Shown one piece after another: positions 1 to 6,509 of a stretch of 15,914 bases of DNA. The position numbers were made by a program, and so were the translations under genes. The notes beneath the pieces are model-generated. The model did not search any database. It saw only the letters and a list, made by a program, of their open reading frames with translations, and had not been told where the DNA came from. This DNA is from Clostridiales bacterium (GTDB taxonomy: Bacteria; Bacillota; Clostridia; Christensenellales; Christensenellaceae): positions 1-15,914 of the forward strand of contig QAKS01000001.1 in assembly GCA_003343685.1 (NCBI GenBank), read 5' to 3'. The first letter of the stretch is position 1, and the number at the start of each line of letters is the position of its first letter.

Positions 1-228
1 TTCCCAATAGGCAAATCTGGCGGAAATTTCCGTCAGATCGCCCTTTGGGTCAACTCCAAAGCAATTGGTGATAAAGGCGTTGTTTGTCTGCCCCACGTAG
101 GAGAGGATTTCCCCATCCGGAAGCGGAGAAAGCCCCAGTTCATCGCGCAGTGCATTGACAGCAAGCGTGTCGACCGACCGTGTATCAAACAGGGTCCCGT
201 CAAAATCGAACAGTACGATTTTATGCAT
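1..228 (-). CDS. HAD-superfamily hydrolase, N-terminal part (phosphoglycolate phosphatase-like)
   Basis: The 5' 76 codons of a gene that continues beyond the left edge. The reading starts MHKIVLFDFDGTLFDT, with the HAD motif I (DFDGTL, residues 8-13) in which D8 would be the nucleophile and D10 the acid/base. The first 76 residues hold only motif I and the start of the cap, so the substrate cannot be read; phosphoglycolate phosphatase and pyrophosphatase PpaX are the nearest general types. The ATG lies inside the end of the upstream BtpA-family gene, an 8-nt overlap (221-228), which implies translational coupling and a shared transcript. The coupling suggests it dephosphorylates an intermediate of the same pathway as the BtpA protein, but that is inference. 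Confidence 0.85.
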   Translation of the reverse strand, partial: MHKIVLFDFDGTLFDTRSVDTLAVNALRDELGLSPLPDGEILSYVGQTNNAFITNCFGVDPKGDLTEISARFAYWE

Positions 229-1033
229 GCGCCCTGACTTTTGCGACAACGTCCATGAATCTCTTGACTCTGTCTACCTCGACAAACTTGTTGAAGTCGC
301 CGTCCGTCTTGAAGGTCGTTCCTACGACGGCGCCGTCAGCGATGGACAGAATGCGCTCAATGGTCTCGGGTTTGCAGCCTGTATTGGCAAATACGGCAGT
401 ATTGGGGATTGTGTTCTTCACCTTGGAGAGAACTTCCGTATCCGTTGCACTGCCGGCAGTCAGGCCGGAAACGCAGATGACGTCGGGATTGTTGTTAAAG
501 ACCGTTGTTTTTGCAATCTCAGTGATGTCTCTGTCTGCCAGATATTTAGCGGCTTCCGGAACAATATTGAACAGCATTTTGAGATCCTTCAGTCCGAGAT
601 TCATTTTGTGACGGACGATAGAACCTGTATCGGTATCCCACAGGCCAAAGTCGGAAGCATATACGCCGCTCATGATTTCGCGGATAAATTTGGCGTCGGT
701 TGCGGCAGCCAAATCCAGAGAAGCATAGGGATCCCACAGAACATTCACGCCATAGGGAACCTTGATCTCGCTTTTGAGCTCTCCGATTATACGGGCCATA
801 GCGGCTGTCGTCTCGGGACGAACTTTTGTGAGGTAAGGAAGGCTGAACTCGTTGGAGAACATGATGGCGTCTACACCGCCCTCCTGAAGCTTTGTCATTT
901 CGCTCATAGCGAGGTCGACGACCTTCTGCATTCCGCCGTCGGCGTCATAATAAGGATCGCCCGGCATTGCGCGGAAGTGGCACATTGCAACGATAGGTTT
1001 TTCGGTTTTAAAGGTCTCTTTAATCCAGTCCAT
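221..1033 (-). CDS. BtpA/SgcQ family protein (TIM-barrel-like, function unsettled)
   Basis: A 270-residue protein of the BtpA family, about the usual length. It begins MDWIKETFKTEKPIVAMCHF, and the family-typical stretches PIVAMCHFRAMPGDPYYD, GGVDAIMFSNEFSLPY and VPYGVNVLWDP are visible. The C-terminal part has ADGAVVGTTFKTDG, which resembles a phosphate-binding end of a TIM barrel. Cyanobacterial BtpA is linked to photosystem I stability; the E. coli relative SgcQ sits in the uncharacterised sgc sugar cluster. The DeoR and M42 neighbours point to the SgcQ-like role rather than photosynthesis. The start is supported by a GGAGG ribosome site 7 bases upstream. The gene is first in a minus-strand operon with a HAD phosphatase. 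No signal peptide or membrane segment is seen. Family assignment is firm; reaction unknown. Confidence 0.88.
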   Translation of the reverse strand: MDWIKETFKTEKPIVAMCHFRAMPGDPYYDADGGMQKVVDLAMSEMTKLQEGGVDAIMFSNEFSLPYLTKVRPETTAAMARIIGELKSEIKVPYGVNVLWDPYASLDLAAATDAKFIREIMSGVYASDFGLWDTDTGSIVRHKMNLGLKDLKMLFNIVPEAAKYLADRDITEIAKTTVFNNNPDVICVSGLTAGSATDTEVLSKVKNTIPNTAVFANTGCKPETIERILSIADGAVVGTTFKTDGDFNKFVEVDRVKRFMDVVAKVRAHA

Positions 1034-1072
1034 TTCAGTTCCTCCGTAAAATAGTAATGATTTATTATGATC

Positions 1073-1101
1073 ACTTTATCATAGAATTTGGCACTTGTCA
1101 A
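1073..1101 (-). promoter_or_regulatory. Strong sigma-A-type promoter for the BtpA-HAD operon
   Basis: Read on the minus strand there is a perfect -35 TTGACA (1101-1096), a 17-base spacer, and TAAAGT (1078-1073) preceded by TG one base upstream, i.e. an extended -10. A GGAGG ribosome site and the ATG at 1033 follow. The -10 is flanked by an inverted repeat, TATGAT (1066-1071) and ATCATA (1078-1083), a possible operator. Confidence 0.75.
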
Positions 1102-1182
1102 AGAAAAAATGATTTTTTTTGAACATTTTTTTAAAAAACTAAAGGAAATATAGTAAAAGTGTTAAAATATAGCCAAAAACGC

Positions 1183-1214
1183 TTGACTTTTTAACCGTAA
1201 CTCTTTAATATAAT
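1183..1214 (+). promoter_or_regulatory. Candidate promoter for the M42-deoR operon
   Basis: There is a TTGACT -35 (1183-1188) and a perfect TATAAT (1209-1214), but the spacer is 20 bases, longer than the favoured 17. Overlapping alternatives TTTAAT (1204-1209, 15-base spacer) or TTAATA (1205-1210, 16-base spacer) may be the working -10. A poor spacer would fit a promoter that needs an activator or is weak. Position just upstream of the gene is right. Confidence 0.5.
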
Positions 1215-1253
1215 GATGTAAGGTTTATAAACTTAAAAAGGATGGTGCGTATT

Positions 1254-2327
1254 ATGGAAACAATTTTGAAAAAGTTCATGCTGACACCCGCTCCCAGCGG
1301 ATATGAGAAGGAAATGGCATATGCCATGAAGGAAGAGCTGGAAAAGAGCTGCGATGAGGTGGAACTGGACAATTTTGGGAATGTGATTGGGCATATAAAA
1401 GGAAACGGGCCGAAGGTTATGGTATTCGGTCATATGGATCAGCTCGGATTTATCGTGAGAAAGATTGAGAAGGACGGGTTTATTCAGGTAGACCGCCTAG
1501 GCGGTATCCCGGAGAAGGTTCTCCCGGGCCTGAGACTGCTGGTCCGCACTGAAAATGGAGATTGGGTAAAGGGTGTATTCGGCCCCAAGGCACATCATGC
1601 CTCGTCGCCCGAGGATAAATATAAAGTAGACTTTGTGACGTCGCTGTTCATTGATGTGGGAGCAAAGAGCGATGAAGAAGTAAAGAAAATGGGTATTTTT
1701 GTCGGATGCCCGGTGATCTACAACCCGTCTTTTGAAAAGCTGGCGAATGGGCTTGTGACAGGTACAGCAGTGGACAACAGAGGCTCCTGTGCTGTTTTGG
1801 TAAAGCTTGCTGAGGCAGTCGCGAAACAGAAGCATGAAGCGGATGTATATATTGTGGGAACCGTTTGGGAGGAGTTCAACATTCGCGGCGGTGTTGTCGC
1901 AGCGCGGGCGATCCAGCCGGATATTGCAATTGCACTCGATGTAACGCTGGCGGGTGATACGCACGATTTGTCGGATAAGTACGAGACAGCTCTCGGCGCA
2001 GGTCCTTGTGTGAACCTCTACAGCTTCCACGGCAGAGGGACGTTAAACGGAACGCTTCCCCATGAGCCGCTGTATAAAGAGGTCAAGGCGGCTGCGGAAA
2101 AGACCGGAATTCAGCTGCAGCGGTATGCCGGTATCGGCCTGCTGACCGATATGGCATATGTTCAGATGGAGGGCAAGGGATTGGCAGCTTTGGAAATGGG
2201 CTTCCCGGCCAGATATACGCATACGCCGGTAGAGGCATGCAATGTGGCAGACCTGATTCAGCTCAAGGAACTGCTTGCTGCCGCGGTGTGCGGAATCACA
2301 AAAGATTTTCACGTGAAAAGGTTTTAG
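1254..2327 (+). CDS. M42 family metallo-aminopeptidase (SgcX-like)
   Basis: A 357-residue cytosolic di-metal aminopeptidase of peptidase family M42 (glutamyl/deblocking aminopeptidase and SgcX group). Numbered from the ATG at 1254, the M42 ligands are present: H60 with D62 (GHMDQLGF), bridging D174 (AVDNRGS), E206/E207 (VWEEFNIRGG, general base and ligand), D229 (ALDVTLAGDTH) and H323 (RYTHTPVE). The EE motif reads WEEFNIRGG instead of the common QEEVGLRG, a divergence that may mark a subgroup. The start at 1254 is preferred to the ATG at 1242, because the AAGGA (1238-1242) runs into the latter but lies 11 bases from the former. It is followed after three bases by deoR. Some M42 members have been called endoglucanases, but peptide hydrolysis is the established chemistry; the natural substrate is unknown. 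Confidence 0.9.
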   Translation: METILKKFMLTPAPSGYEKEMAYAMKEELEKSCDEVELDNFGNVIGHIKGNGPKVMVFGHMDQLGFIVRKIEKDGFIQVDRLGGIPEKVLPGLRLLVRTENGDWVKGVFGPKAHHASSPEDKYKVDFVTSLFIDVGAKSDEEVKKMGIFVGCPVIYNPSFEKLANGLVTGTAVDNRGSCAVLVKLAEAVAKQKHEADVYIVGTVWEEFNIRGGVVAARAIQPDIAIALDVTLAGDTHDLSDKYETALGAGPCVNLYSFHGRGTLNGTLPHEPLYKEVKAAAEKTGIQLQRYAGIGLLTDMAYVQMEGKGLAALEMGFPARYTHTPVEACNVADLIQLKELLAAAVCGITKDFHVKRF

Positions 2328-2330
2328 GAT

Positions 2331-3095
2331 ATGCTTAGAGTAGAACGTCTGGAAAAAATACTGGAGATCGTGGACGAAAAGGGCGTTGTCACTGTTGACG
2401 AGCTGATGGACAGGCTCGGGGCGTCGCGCTCTACCATACGCCGCGATCTGGAGCAGATGGACATGGGCGGAAAGCTGAAAAAGACCCACGGAGGGGCAGT
2501 GCGGATGGATAAGCCGATTGTGGCGGAGCTGCCTCTTGCCGTGCGGCAGCAGATGCAGACCGGAGAAAAGGCACGTATCGGCAAATATGCGGCAGACATG
2601 GTGCAGAACGGTGACACAATTGCCATATGCGCCGGTACGACGACATTCCATATGGCGGCAGGCCTTGCCGACAAGAAGGACGTCACGGTTCTCACAAACG
2701 ACATTGCCATTGCGGCTCAGATTGCCGCGCTGGAGGGATGCCGTCTGATTGTGGTGGGCGGAATGCTGAAGGATGACTCTATGACGCTGGTGGGAATGTT
2801 TGCGGAGAGTATGCTGAAAGAACTCCACGTAGACACGGTGTTCATGTCCTCCGATGCGGTCGATCCGGCGGTGGGATTTCTGGATTATAATACAGACGAA
2901 ATACTCATAAAGCGGACGATGCTCGAAAACTCCTCCCGCCGAGTGATGCTGTGTGATCACAGAAAGTTCCAAAATAAGGCGTTTATGAGAATCTGCGACC
3001 TGACGGACGTGGATGAAATCATATGCGGCAGCGAACTGGGTGAGGACATGATCGGCATAGTCAATGAGGCGGGAATGGAAATTCACATCGTATAG
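2331..3095 (+). CDS. DeoR family transcriptional regulator
   Basis: A 254-residue cytosolic repressor of usual DeoR length. Residues 1-57 form the winged helix-turn-helix (VTVDELMDRLGASRSTIRRD is the DeoR signature), ending in the THGGAV wing. Residues about 75-235 are the DeoR C-terminal sensor, related to sugar-phosphate isomerases, with the ligand-loop motif ICAGTTTFH and the later GFLDYNTDEILIKR and CDHRKF stretches. Such proteins usually bind a phosphorylated sugar and control the adjacent catabolic genes. It starts three bases after the M42 stop, with AAAGG about nine bases upstream, so it is cotranscribed with the peptidase. By context it probably controls the divergent BtpA-HAD and M42-deoR operons; the inducer is not deducible. 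Confidence 0.93.
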   Translation: MLRVERLEKILEIVDEKGVVTVDELMDRLGASRSTIRRDLEQMDMGGKLKKTHGGAVRMDKPIVAELPLAVRQQMQTGEKARIGKYAADMVQNGDTIAICAGTTTFHMAAGLADKKDVTVLTNDIAIAAQIAALEGCRLIVVGGMLKDDSMTLVGMFAESMLKELHVDTVFMSSDAVDPAVGFLDYNTDEILIKRTMLENSSRRVMLCDHRKFQNKAFMRICDLTDVDEIICGSELGEDMIGIVNEAGMEIHIV

Positions 3096-3116
3096 TTTAT
3101 TATGCAGACTGCAGAA

Positions 3117-3151
3117 CCTTTGCCGGCAGTAAATTCCGGCAGGGGCCTTTT
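3117..3151 (+). terminator. Possible weak terminator after deoR
   Basis: TGCCGG (3121-3126) pairs with CCGGCA (3136-3141) around a 9-base loop; G-U and G-C pairs can extend it to about 10 bp. A short CCTTTT follows. It is weaker than the hairpin 40 bases downstream, and its T-run is short. Confidence 0.4.
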
Positions 3152-3181
3152 GGACTGACAGCAGATAAACAGCAGCAATCA

Positions 3182-3215
3182 AAAAACGTCATACGGAGTG
3201 CCGTATGACGTTTTT
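3182..3215 (+). terminator. Strong rho-independent terminator between deoR and spoIIIA
   Basis: A perfect 15-bp stem, AAAAACGTCATACGG (3182-3196) with CCGTATGACGTTTTT (3201-3215), closed by the tetraloop AGTG. The stem ends in five T (plus strand) and is preceded by six A, so it can work in both directions. It insulates the sporulation operon from deoR transcription. Confidence 0.8.
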
Positions 3216-3236
3216 GATTTCTCAGAGTGATGCTAG

Positions 3237-3265
3237 TCATATTACAGTACGCATGCTCATATCTA
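3237..3265 (+). promoter_or_regulatory. Sigma-E-like promoter of the spoIIIA operon
   Basis: TCATATT (3237-3243) fits the Bacillus sigma-E -35 consensus (KMATATT) exactly. It is followed by the preferred 14-base spacer and CATATCTA at the -10 (consensus CATACAnT), where the leading CATA matches and the rest does not. Transcription would start near 3272, leaving a leader of about 24 bases before the ATG at 3296. spoIIIA is a sigma-E operon in B. subtilis, so the match is expected, but the imperfect -10 keeps this moderate. Confidence 0.5.
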
Positions 3266-3295
3266 TCATTATACACAGGATTGAAAGAGGAAAAA

Positions 3296-4225
3296 ATGAT
3301 TACATCGTATCTGCTGAAATATCTGCCGAAAAATCTGAGCCACATCCTTTCATGCTATGATTCGTTTGAAAATTCAGAGGAGCTGCGGCTGCGATCGGGT
3401 AAAAAAGCAATCTTTTTTGCCGAGGGAAGAGAGTTTGTTACGGAGTATATCACGAAAAAAATCGAAATTGAGCAAGCGGTTGCCGCGCTGGCAGAGCATT
3501 CTCTGTACTCTGTAAGGGAGGATATTGCAAAGGGCTTCTTTACCGTTCGGGGAGGGGTACGAATCGGCGTGGGCGGAAAGGCGGTGACCGCGGGAGGAAG
3601 AATCGTTCAGATACGGGATTTTACATCTCTCAATATTCGGTTTCCGAGGGAATACCGTGGAAGCGGGACAGGCGTGCTGCCCTATATTTTGAGAAGCGGC
3701 GCGCCCGCGAATACGATCATTCTTTCGCCGCCGCAGTTCGGAAAGACGACGCTGCTTAGGGATGTGGTGCGTATTCTGTCTTCCGGGGAGAACTGTATGC
3801 CGAGAAAATGCGCGGTGGTGGATGAGCGCGGCGAGATATCGGGTGGAGGGAGCTTCGACGTCGGAGACAGGACGGATGTGCTGCTGGACTGTCCGAAGGC
3901 TGAGGGAATGGCGATAGCTCTGCGTGCTCTCTCGCCGGAGGTAATCGCAACGGATGAAATAGGCGGAGACGGCGACCTTGCCGCAATCCGGGAGATTGCC
4001 AACTGCGGCATAAAACTCCTGGCAACGGCCCACGCGAGGGATATGACGGAACTGTCCTCCCGACTGTTTTTCAGGGAACTCATGGAGACGGGCGTGATAG
4101 AACGGGTGATTGTTTTGTCCGGCGCCTTGGGCAGGGGAACAGTGCAGGCGGTTCTGGACGGAAAGTGGAAGAATATGCTGCAAAAACCGTTTTTGGCTCG
4201 GAGTGCCGAGGGAGAGAACAGATGA
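3296..4225 (+). CDS. spoIIIAA: Stage III sporulation protein AA (SpoIIIAA), ATPase
   Basis: A 309-residue mother-cell ATPase of the SpoIIIA-SpoIIQ complex, related to type II secretion/type IV pilus ATPases; it is thought to power assembly or transport through the channel that keeps the engulfed forespore active. Length is close to B. subtilis SpoIIIAA (about 307). Walker A is SPPQFGKTT (144-152), with Ser where a generic P-loop has Gly; as I recall, an SPP form is common in this family. Walker B is VIATDEIG (216-223), and a His-containing ATAHARD stretch (243-249) follows. The ATG at 3296 is chosen over an earlier one at 3227 because GAAAGAGG sits five bases upstream and the N-terminus then aligns with the family. 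The stop overlaps spoIIIAB by 4 nt. Confidence 0.95.
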   Translation: MITSYLLKYLPKNLSHILSCYDSFENSEELRLRSGKKAIFFAEGREFVTEYITKKIEIEQAVAALAEHSLYSVREDIAKGFFTVRGGVRIGVGGKAVTAGGRIVQIRDFTSLNIRFPREYRGSGTGVLPYILRSGAPANTIILSPPQFGKTTLLRDVVRILSSGENCMPRKCAVVDERGEISGGGSFDVGDRTDVLLDCPKAEGMAIALRALSPEVIATDEIGGDGDLAAIREIANCGIKLLATAHARDMTELSSRLFFRELMETGVIERVIVLSGALGRGTVQAVLDGKWKNMLQKPFLARSAEGENR

Positions 4226-4737
4226 TCAAAATATTGCTGTTGCTGTTGATTATAGGAGGATCGGCCGTTTTGGGACAGGTGATTTCCGGGGCAATGGCAG
4301 AGAGGGAAAATGCCTTAAAAGCAGTTTTTACAGGCGTAAAGACATTGAACAACTGCATTATACACCAAAAAATGCCATTGGCGGAGGCGTTTTTGAGAGG
4401 CGCTTCCGCGTCGGGGCTGGAAGTATTCCGCCGTATGTCCGAGCTGATGTATGAACAGCCCGAGCTGACAGGAGAACAACTGGGACCGATGGCGTCGGGA
4501 GAGAACGGGCTGTTCCGGTCAATTCTGGAAAAAGACGACGTCAGAGGATTTTATGGATTTATCAGGACCATATATGACGCCGCTGTGACAGAGCAGGTGG
4601 ACGAAGCCTCAAAAAGGTATTTGAGGGAGTTGGAAGCCGAACGGGAAGCGGCCAAAGGCGAGAGAATTAGGCGCGGAAGGCTTGCAAAATCACTCTGCAT
4701 TATGGGCGGAGTGGCAGTGGCAATTTTACTGACGTAA
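4222..4737 (+). CDS. spoIIIAB: Stage III sporulation protein AB (SpoIIIAB)
   Basis: 171 residues, the same length as the B. subtilis protein. It has a hydrophobic N-terminal segment (about 3-20), a helical cytoplasmic domain, and a C-terminal hydrophobic segment (about 155-170), the usual SpoIIIAB architecture, which resembles type II secretion GspF-like components. The middle contains the family-like LAEAFLRGA and the charged helix with YLRELEAEREAAKGERIRRG. Its ATG overlaps the spoIIIAA stop (ATGA), so the two are translationally coupled. It is thought to be the membrane partner of the SpoIIIAA ATPase in the mother-cell membrane facing the forespore. Confidence 0.93.
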   Translation: MIKILLLLLIIGGSAVLGQVISGAMAERENALKAVFTGVKTLNNCIIHQKMPLAEAFLRGASASGLEVFRRMSELMYEQPELTGEQLGPMASGENGLFRSILEKDDVRGFYGFIRTIYDAAVTEQVDEASKRYLRELEAEREAAKGERIRRGRLAKSLCIMGGVAVAILLT

Positions 4738-4748
4738 GGAGAAAAACG

Positions 4749-4952
4749 ATGACAGTAAGTATAGATCTGGTTTTTAAAATAGCGGCGATAGGGATTTTGA
4801 TTGCCGTTTTGAATCAATTACTTGTCCGTTCGGGAAGAGAGGACATTGCTACTATGATGTCCATTGCAGGGCTGATAATTGTGCTGCTGATGGTGGTAAA
4901 TCTTGTAAGCGATCTGTTTGTCAGTGTGAAAGAGATATTCAAGCTTGAGTGA
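4749..4952 (+). CDS. spoIIIAC: Stage III sporulation protein AC (SpoIIIAC)
   Basis: A 67-residue membrane protein with two predicted transmembrane helices (about 6-24 and 34-56) joined by a short polar turn containing RSGREDIATM, the best-conserved part of SpoIIIAC. Length matches the 68-residue B. subtilis protein. An AAGGAG site precedes it by about six bases. It is an integral part of the SpoIIIA complex; exact role unknown. The stop overlaps the start of spoIIIAD by one base. Confidence 0.93.
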   Translation: MTVSIDLVFKIAAIGILIAVLNQLLVRSGREDIATMMSIAGLIIVLLMVVNLVSDLFVSVKEIFKLE

Positions 4953-5335
4953 TGGATATGATAAAGATCGCCGCCATTGGACTGGTGGCAGGAATTTTTT
5001 CCATTGTCATACGAAAGACAAACCCGGAGCTGTCGGTCATTATAGGCTTGAGTACGGGTGTGATCATACTGGTGATGACGCTGGATTACTTAAAAGAGGC
5101 TGTGGATTTTATCCGCGACTTTGCGGAAAAGTACAGCGGCGTTTACGGCGGAGTGGCGCTGGTGCTGAAGATCATAGCAATTGCTTATATATGCGAATTT
5201 TCTGTGCAGGTTTTAAAGGATGGTGGAGAATCCGCCATTGCATCAAAAGTAGAGCTGGGAGGCAAGCTTCTCATTGCGGTCATGATATTGCCTCTGCTGT
5301 CGGGATTCGTAGAACTGGTCGTCTCCATTCTTTAA
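4952..5335 (+). CDS. spoIIIAD: Stage III sporulation protein AD (SpoIIIAD)
   Basis: A 127-residue integral membrane protein with about four hydrophobic helices (3-20, 26-45, 64-85, 104-126), close to the family length (about 130). The N-terminal part resembles SpoIIIAC, as is usual, and the loop after IRKTNPELSV fits the family. The ATG at 4952 sits in TGATG with the spoIIIAC stop; a GTG at 4949 and ATG at 4958 are alternatives that change the protein by one or two residues. No good ribosome site is visible, so translation probably depends on coupling. The end is followed directly by an A-rich stretch and by spoIIIAE, whose own start is unclear. Confidence 0.92.
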   Translation: MDMIKIAAIGLVAGIFSIVIRKTNPELSVIIGLSTGVIILVMTLDYLKEAVDFIRDFAEKYSGVYGGVALVLKIIAIAYICEFSVQVLKDGGESAIASKVELGGKLLIAVMILPLLSGFVELVVSIL

Positions 5336-5364
5336 AAAAGGCGCTGGCAATTGCTGCGGCGCTT

Positions 5365-6504
5365 ATGGTTGCGGCGGCATGCCCTGCGGCTGCCGCGGCA
5401 CCGGACAACTATGACGAGGCAGTAGAGGAAGCGCTGCAAAACGGAGTGAAGGATACCATTGACGGAACGGATCTGTCCTCGATGGAAGAGATATTCGACC
5501 AATATGGGAACGTTTTTGACGGAAGCAGCATGGAAGATGCGGTGGAGGACATCGCGGCAAACGGGTTTGATCTGTCCGAAGAAGAGGCGCTGGAGGCGTT
5601 AAAAGCCCTGCTGTTTGAGGCGTTTTTGAGCGGACTGCCGAATTTGATTCAGATTGTCGTCGTTTTGCTGCTGCTGGGACTTTTATCCCATTGGAAAAAT
5701 ACGGGTTCTGTCGCTGCATCGTCGTTTACGGCGGGATATATTGTGATGGCGTGTATTGCCATCGCCATGCTGACGTCGACAGTCACTGTCGTCAAGGACG
5801 CGATAGATACGCTGGGGACAATCGTGGATGTCACAACGCCTGTGCTGATCGGCCTGCTCACGTCGATCGGAGGCTTCTCATCATCGGCGCTTTTGTCTCC
5901 GGCGATGGCTGCTCTGACGGGAGGTGTATTTACGGCAGTGCGCGTGGCAATTTTGCCGGCAATCCTGATAGCGCTGGTCCTCGCTGTTGCATCCAATATT
6001 TCCAGCATGATAAAGCTCCAAAAGACGTCGTCACTCATATACAGTTTTGTGAAGTGGGCGCTGACATTGATCATGATCGTATTTCTGGGGGTGATGGCTA
6101 TAAAAGGACTTTCGGGAGCTGCAATAGACGGCATAACTTTTAAAACTGCAAAGTACACTATAGATAAGATGGTTCCTGTCATCGGCGGCATGTTTTCGGA
6201 TTCGCTGGATACACTGATGGCGTGCGGACTGATGGTCAAAAACGGCGTGGGTATTGTAGGGGTGGTGATCATGGGGTGCGCTATGGCAGCCCCGATAGCG
6301 GCTGTGGTAGGCAACATGTTTTTGTTTAAGTTGGCTGCCGCGGTTTCGGAGCCGTTTGCGGATGAACGATGCACGGCAATGTTTACGGGAATTGCAGGGG
6401 CCGTGCAGCTGATGGCAGTGGTACTGCTGCTCTGCTGTGCGATGGCTTTTATATCGGTGGCTGTTTTTATCGGTGCTGCCAATACTGCAATTATGCTCAG
6501 GTAG
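5365..6504 (+). CDS. spoIIIAE: Stage III sporulation protein AE (SpoIIIAE), start uncertain
   Basis: The polytopic membrane core of the SpoIIIA complex. From the ATG at 5365 it has 379 residues (B. subtilis about 399). An acidic extracytoplasmic region (13-85) is followed by about seven hydrophobic helices from residue 93 on, ending GAANTAIMLR. Identity is firm from this layout and its place between AD and AF. The start is not: the ATG has no ribosome site, and it begins in the middle of what reads as a signal peptide. The codons just upstream, in frame, encode KKALAIAAAL before MVAAACPAAAAA, the charged start and first half of that peptide. No in-frame ATG, GTG or TTG lies close before the KK. 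ATT at 5305, CTG at 5344, or coupling with spoIIIAD are possibilities. The gene may therefore start 20-60 bases earlier than given. Confidence 0.85.
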   Translation: MVAAACPAAAAAPDNYDEAVEEALQNGVKDTIDGTDLSSMEEIFDQYGNVFDGSSMEDAVEDIAANGFDLSEEEALEALKALLFEAFLSGLPNLIQIVVVLLLLGLLSHWKNTGSVAASSFTAGYIVMACIAIAMLTSTVTVVKDAIDTLGTIVDVTTPVLIGLLTSIGGFSSSALLSPAMAALTGGVFTAVRVAILPAILIALVLAVASNISSMIKLQKTSSLIYSFVKWALTLIMIVFLGVMAIKGLSGAAIDGITFKTAKYTIDKMVPVIGGMFSDSLDTLMACGLMVKNGVGIVGVVIMGCAMAAPIAAVVGNMFLFKLAAAVSEPFADERCTAMFTGIAGAVQLMAVVLLLCCAMAFISVAVFIGAANTAIMLR

Positions 6505-6509
6505 CCGTT

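Larger units (their letters stand above)
1034..1253. other. AT-rich divergent intergenic region
   Basis: About 220 bases between the divergent BtpA and M42 genes. It is much richer in A/T than the flanking genes and includes T-runs around 1113-1132. It holds the BtpA promoter, a weaker M42 promoter candidate, and repeated ATGAT words at 1057-1061, 1067-1071, 1109-1113 and 1213-1217, with the inverse ATCAT at 1078-1082. Those at 1057, 1067 and 1078 are spaced 10-11 bases apart, one helical turn, which would suit a DeoR-type operator. In AT-rich DNA such short repeats can arise by chance. Confidence 0.5.

Noticed and set aside
155-1054. Long plus-strand open frame opposite the BtpA gene
   Set aside because: It has no recognisable family features and is rich in Cys and His as expected from an antisense reading; the minus strand holds a clear BtpA protein with promoter and ribosome site.
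2043-3182. 379-codon minus-strand frame opposite deoR and the end of the M42 gene
   Set aside because: It spans two unrelated plus-strand genes, is His/Arg/Gln-rich antisense sequence and has no family motifs.
3100-3295. Riboswitch or small RNA between deoR and spoIIIAA
   Set aside because: The only structures seen are the two hairpins explained as terminators; no known riboswitch core was recognised.
3744-3752. Apparent Walker A defect in SpoIIIAA (Ser in place of Gly)
   Set aside because: The rest of the loop, QFGKTT, is intact, and as I recall SPP-type P-loops are common in this family, so this is not evidence of an inactive ATPase.
5325-5345. Programmed -1 frameshift fusing SpoIIIAD to SpoIIIAE at the CTTTAAAAAAG run
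   Set aside because: The slippery order is not right for the SpoIIIAD frame: the TTA-AAA codons belong to the -1 frame, and CTT would have to re-pair on TCT. Kept only as a remote option for the odd spoIIIAE start.
4945-5364. Upstream extension of SpoIIIAE inside spoIIIAD
   Set aside because: The open frame upstream is an out-of-frame reading of spoIIIAD, with Cys/His/Trp-rich sequence and no signal peptide at its start; only the last 20 or so codons look real.
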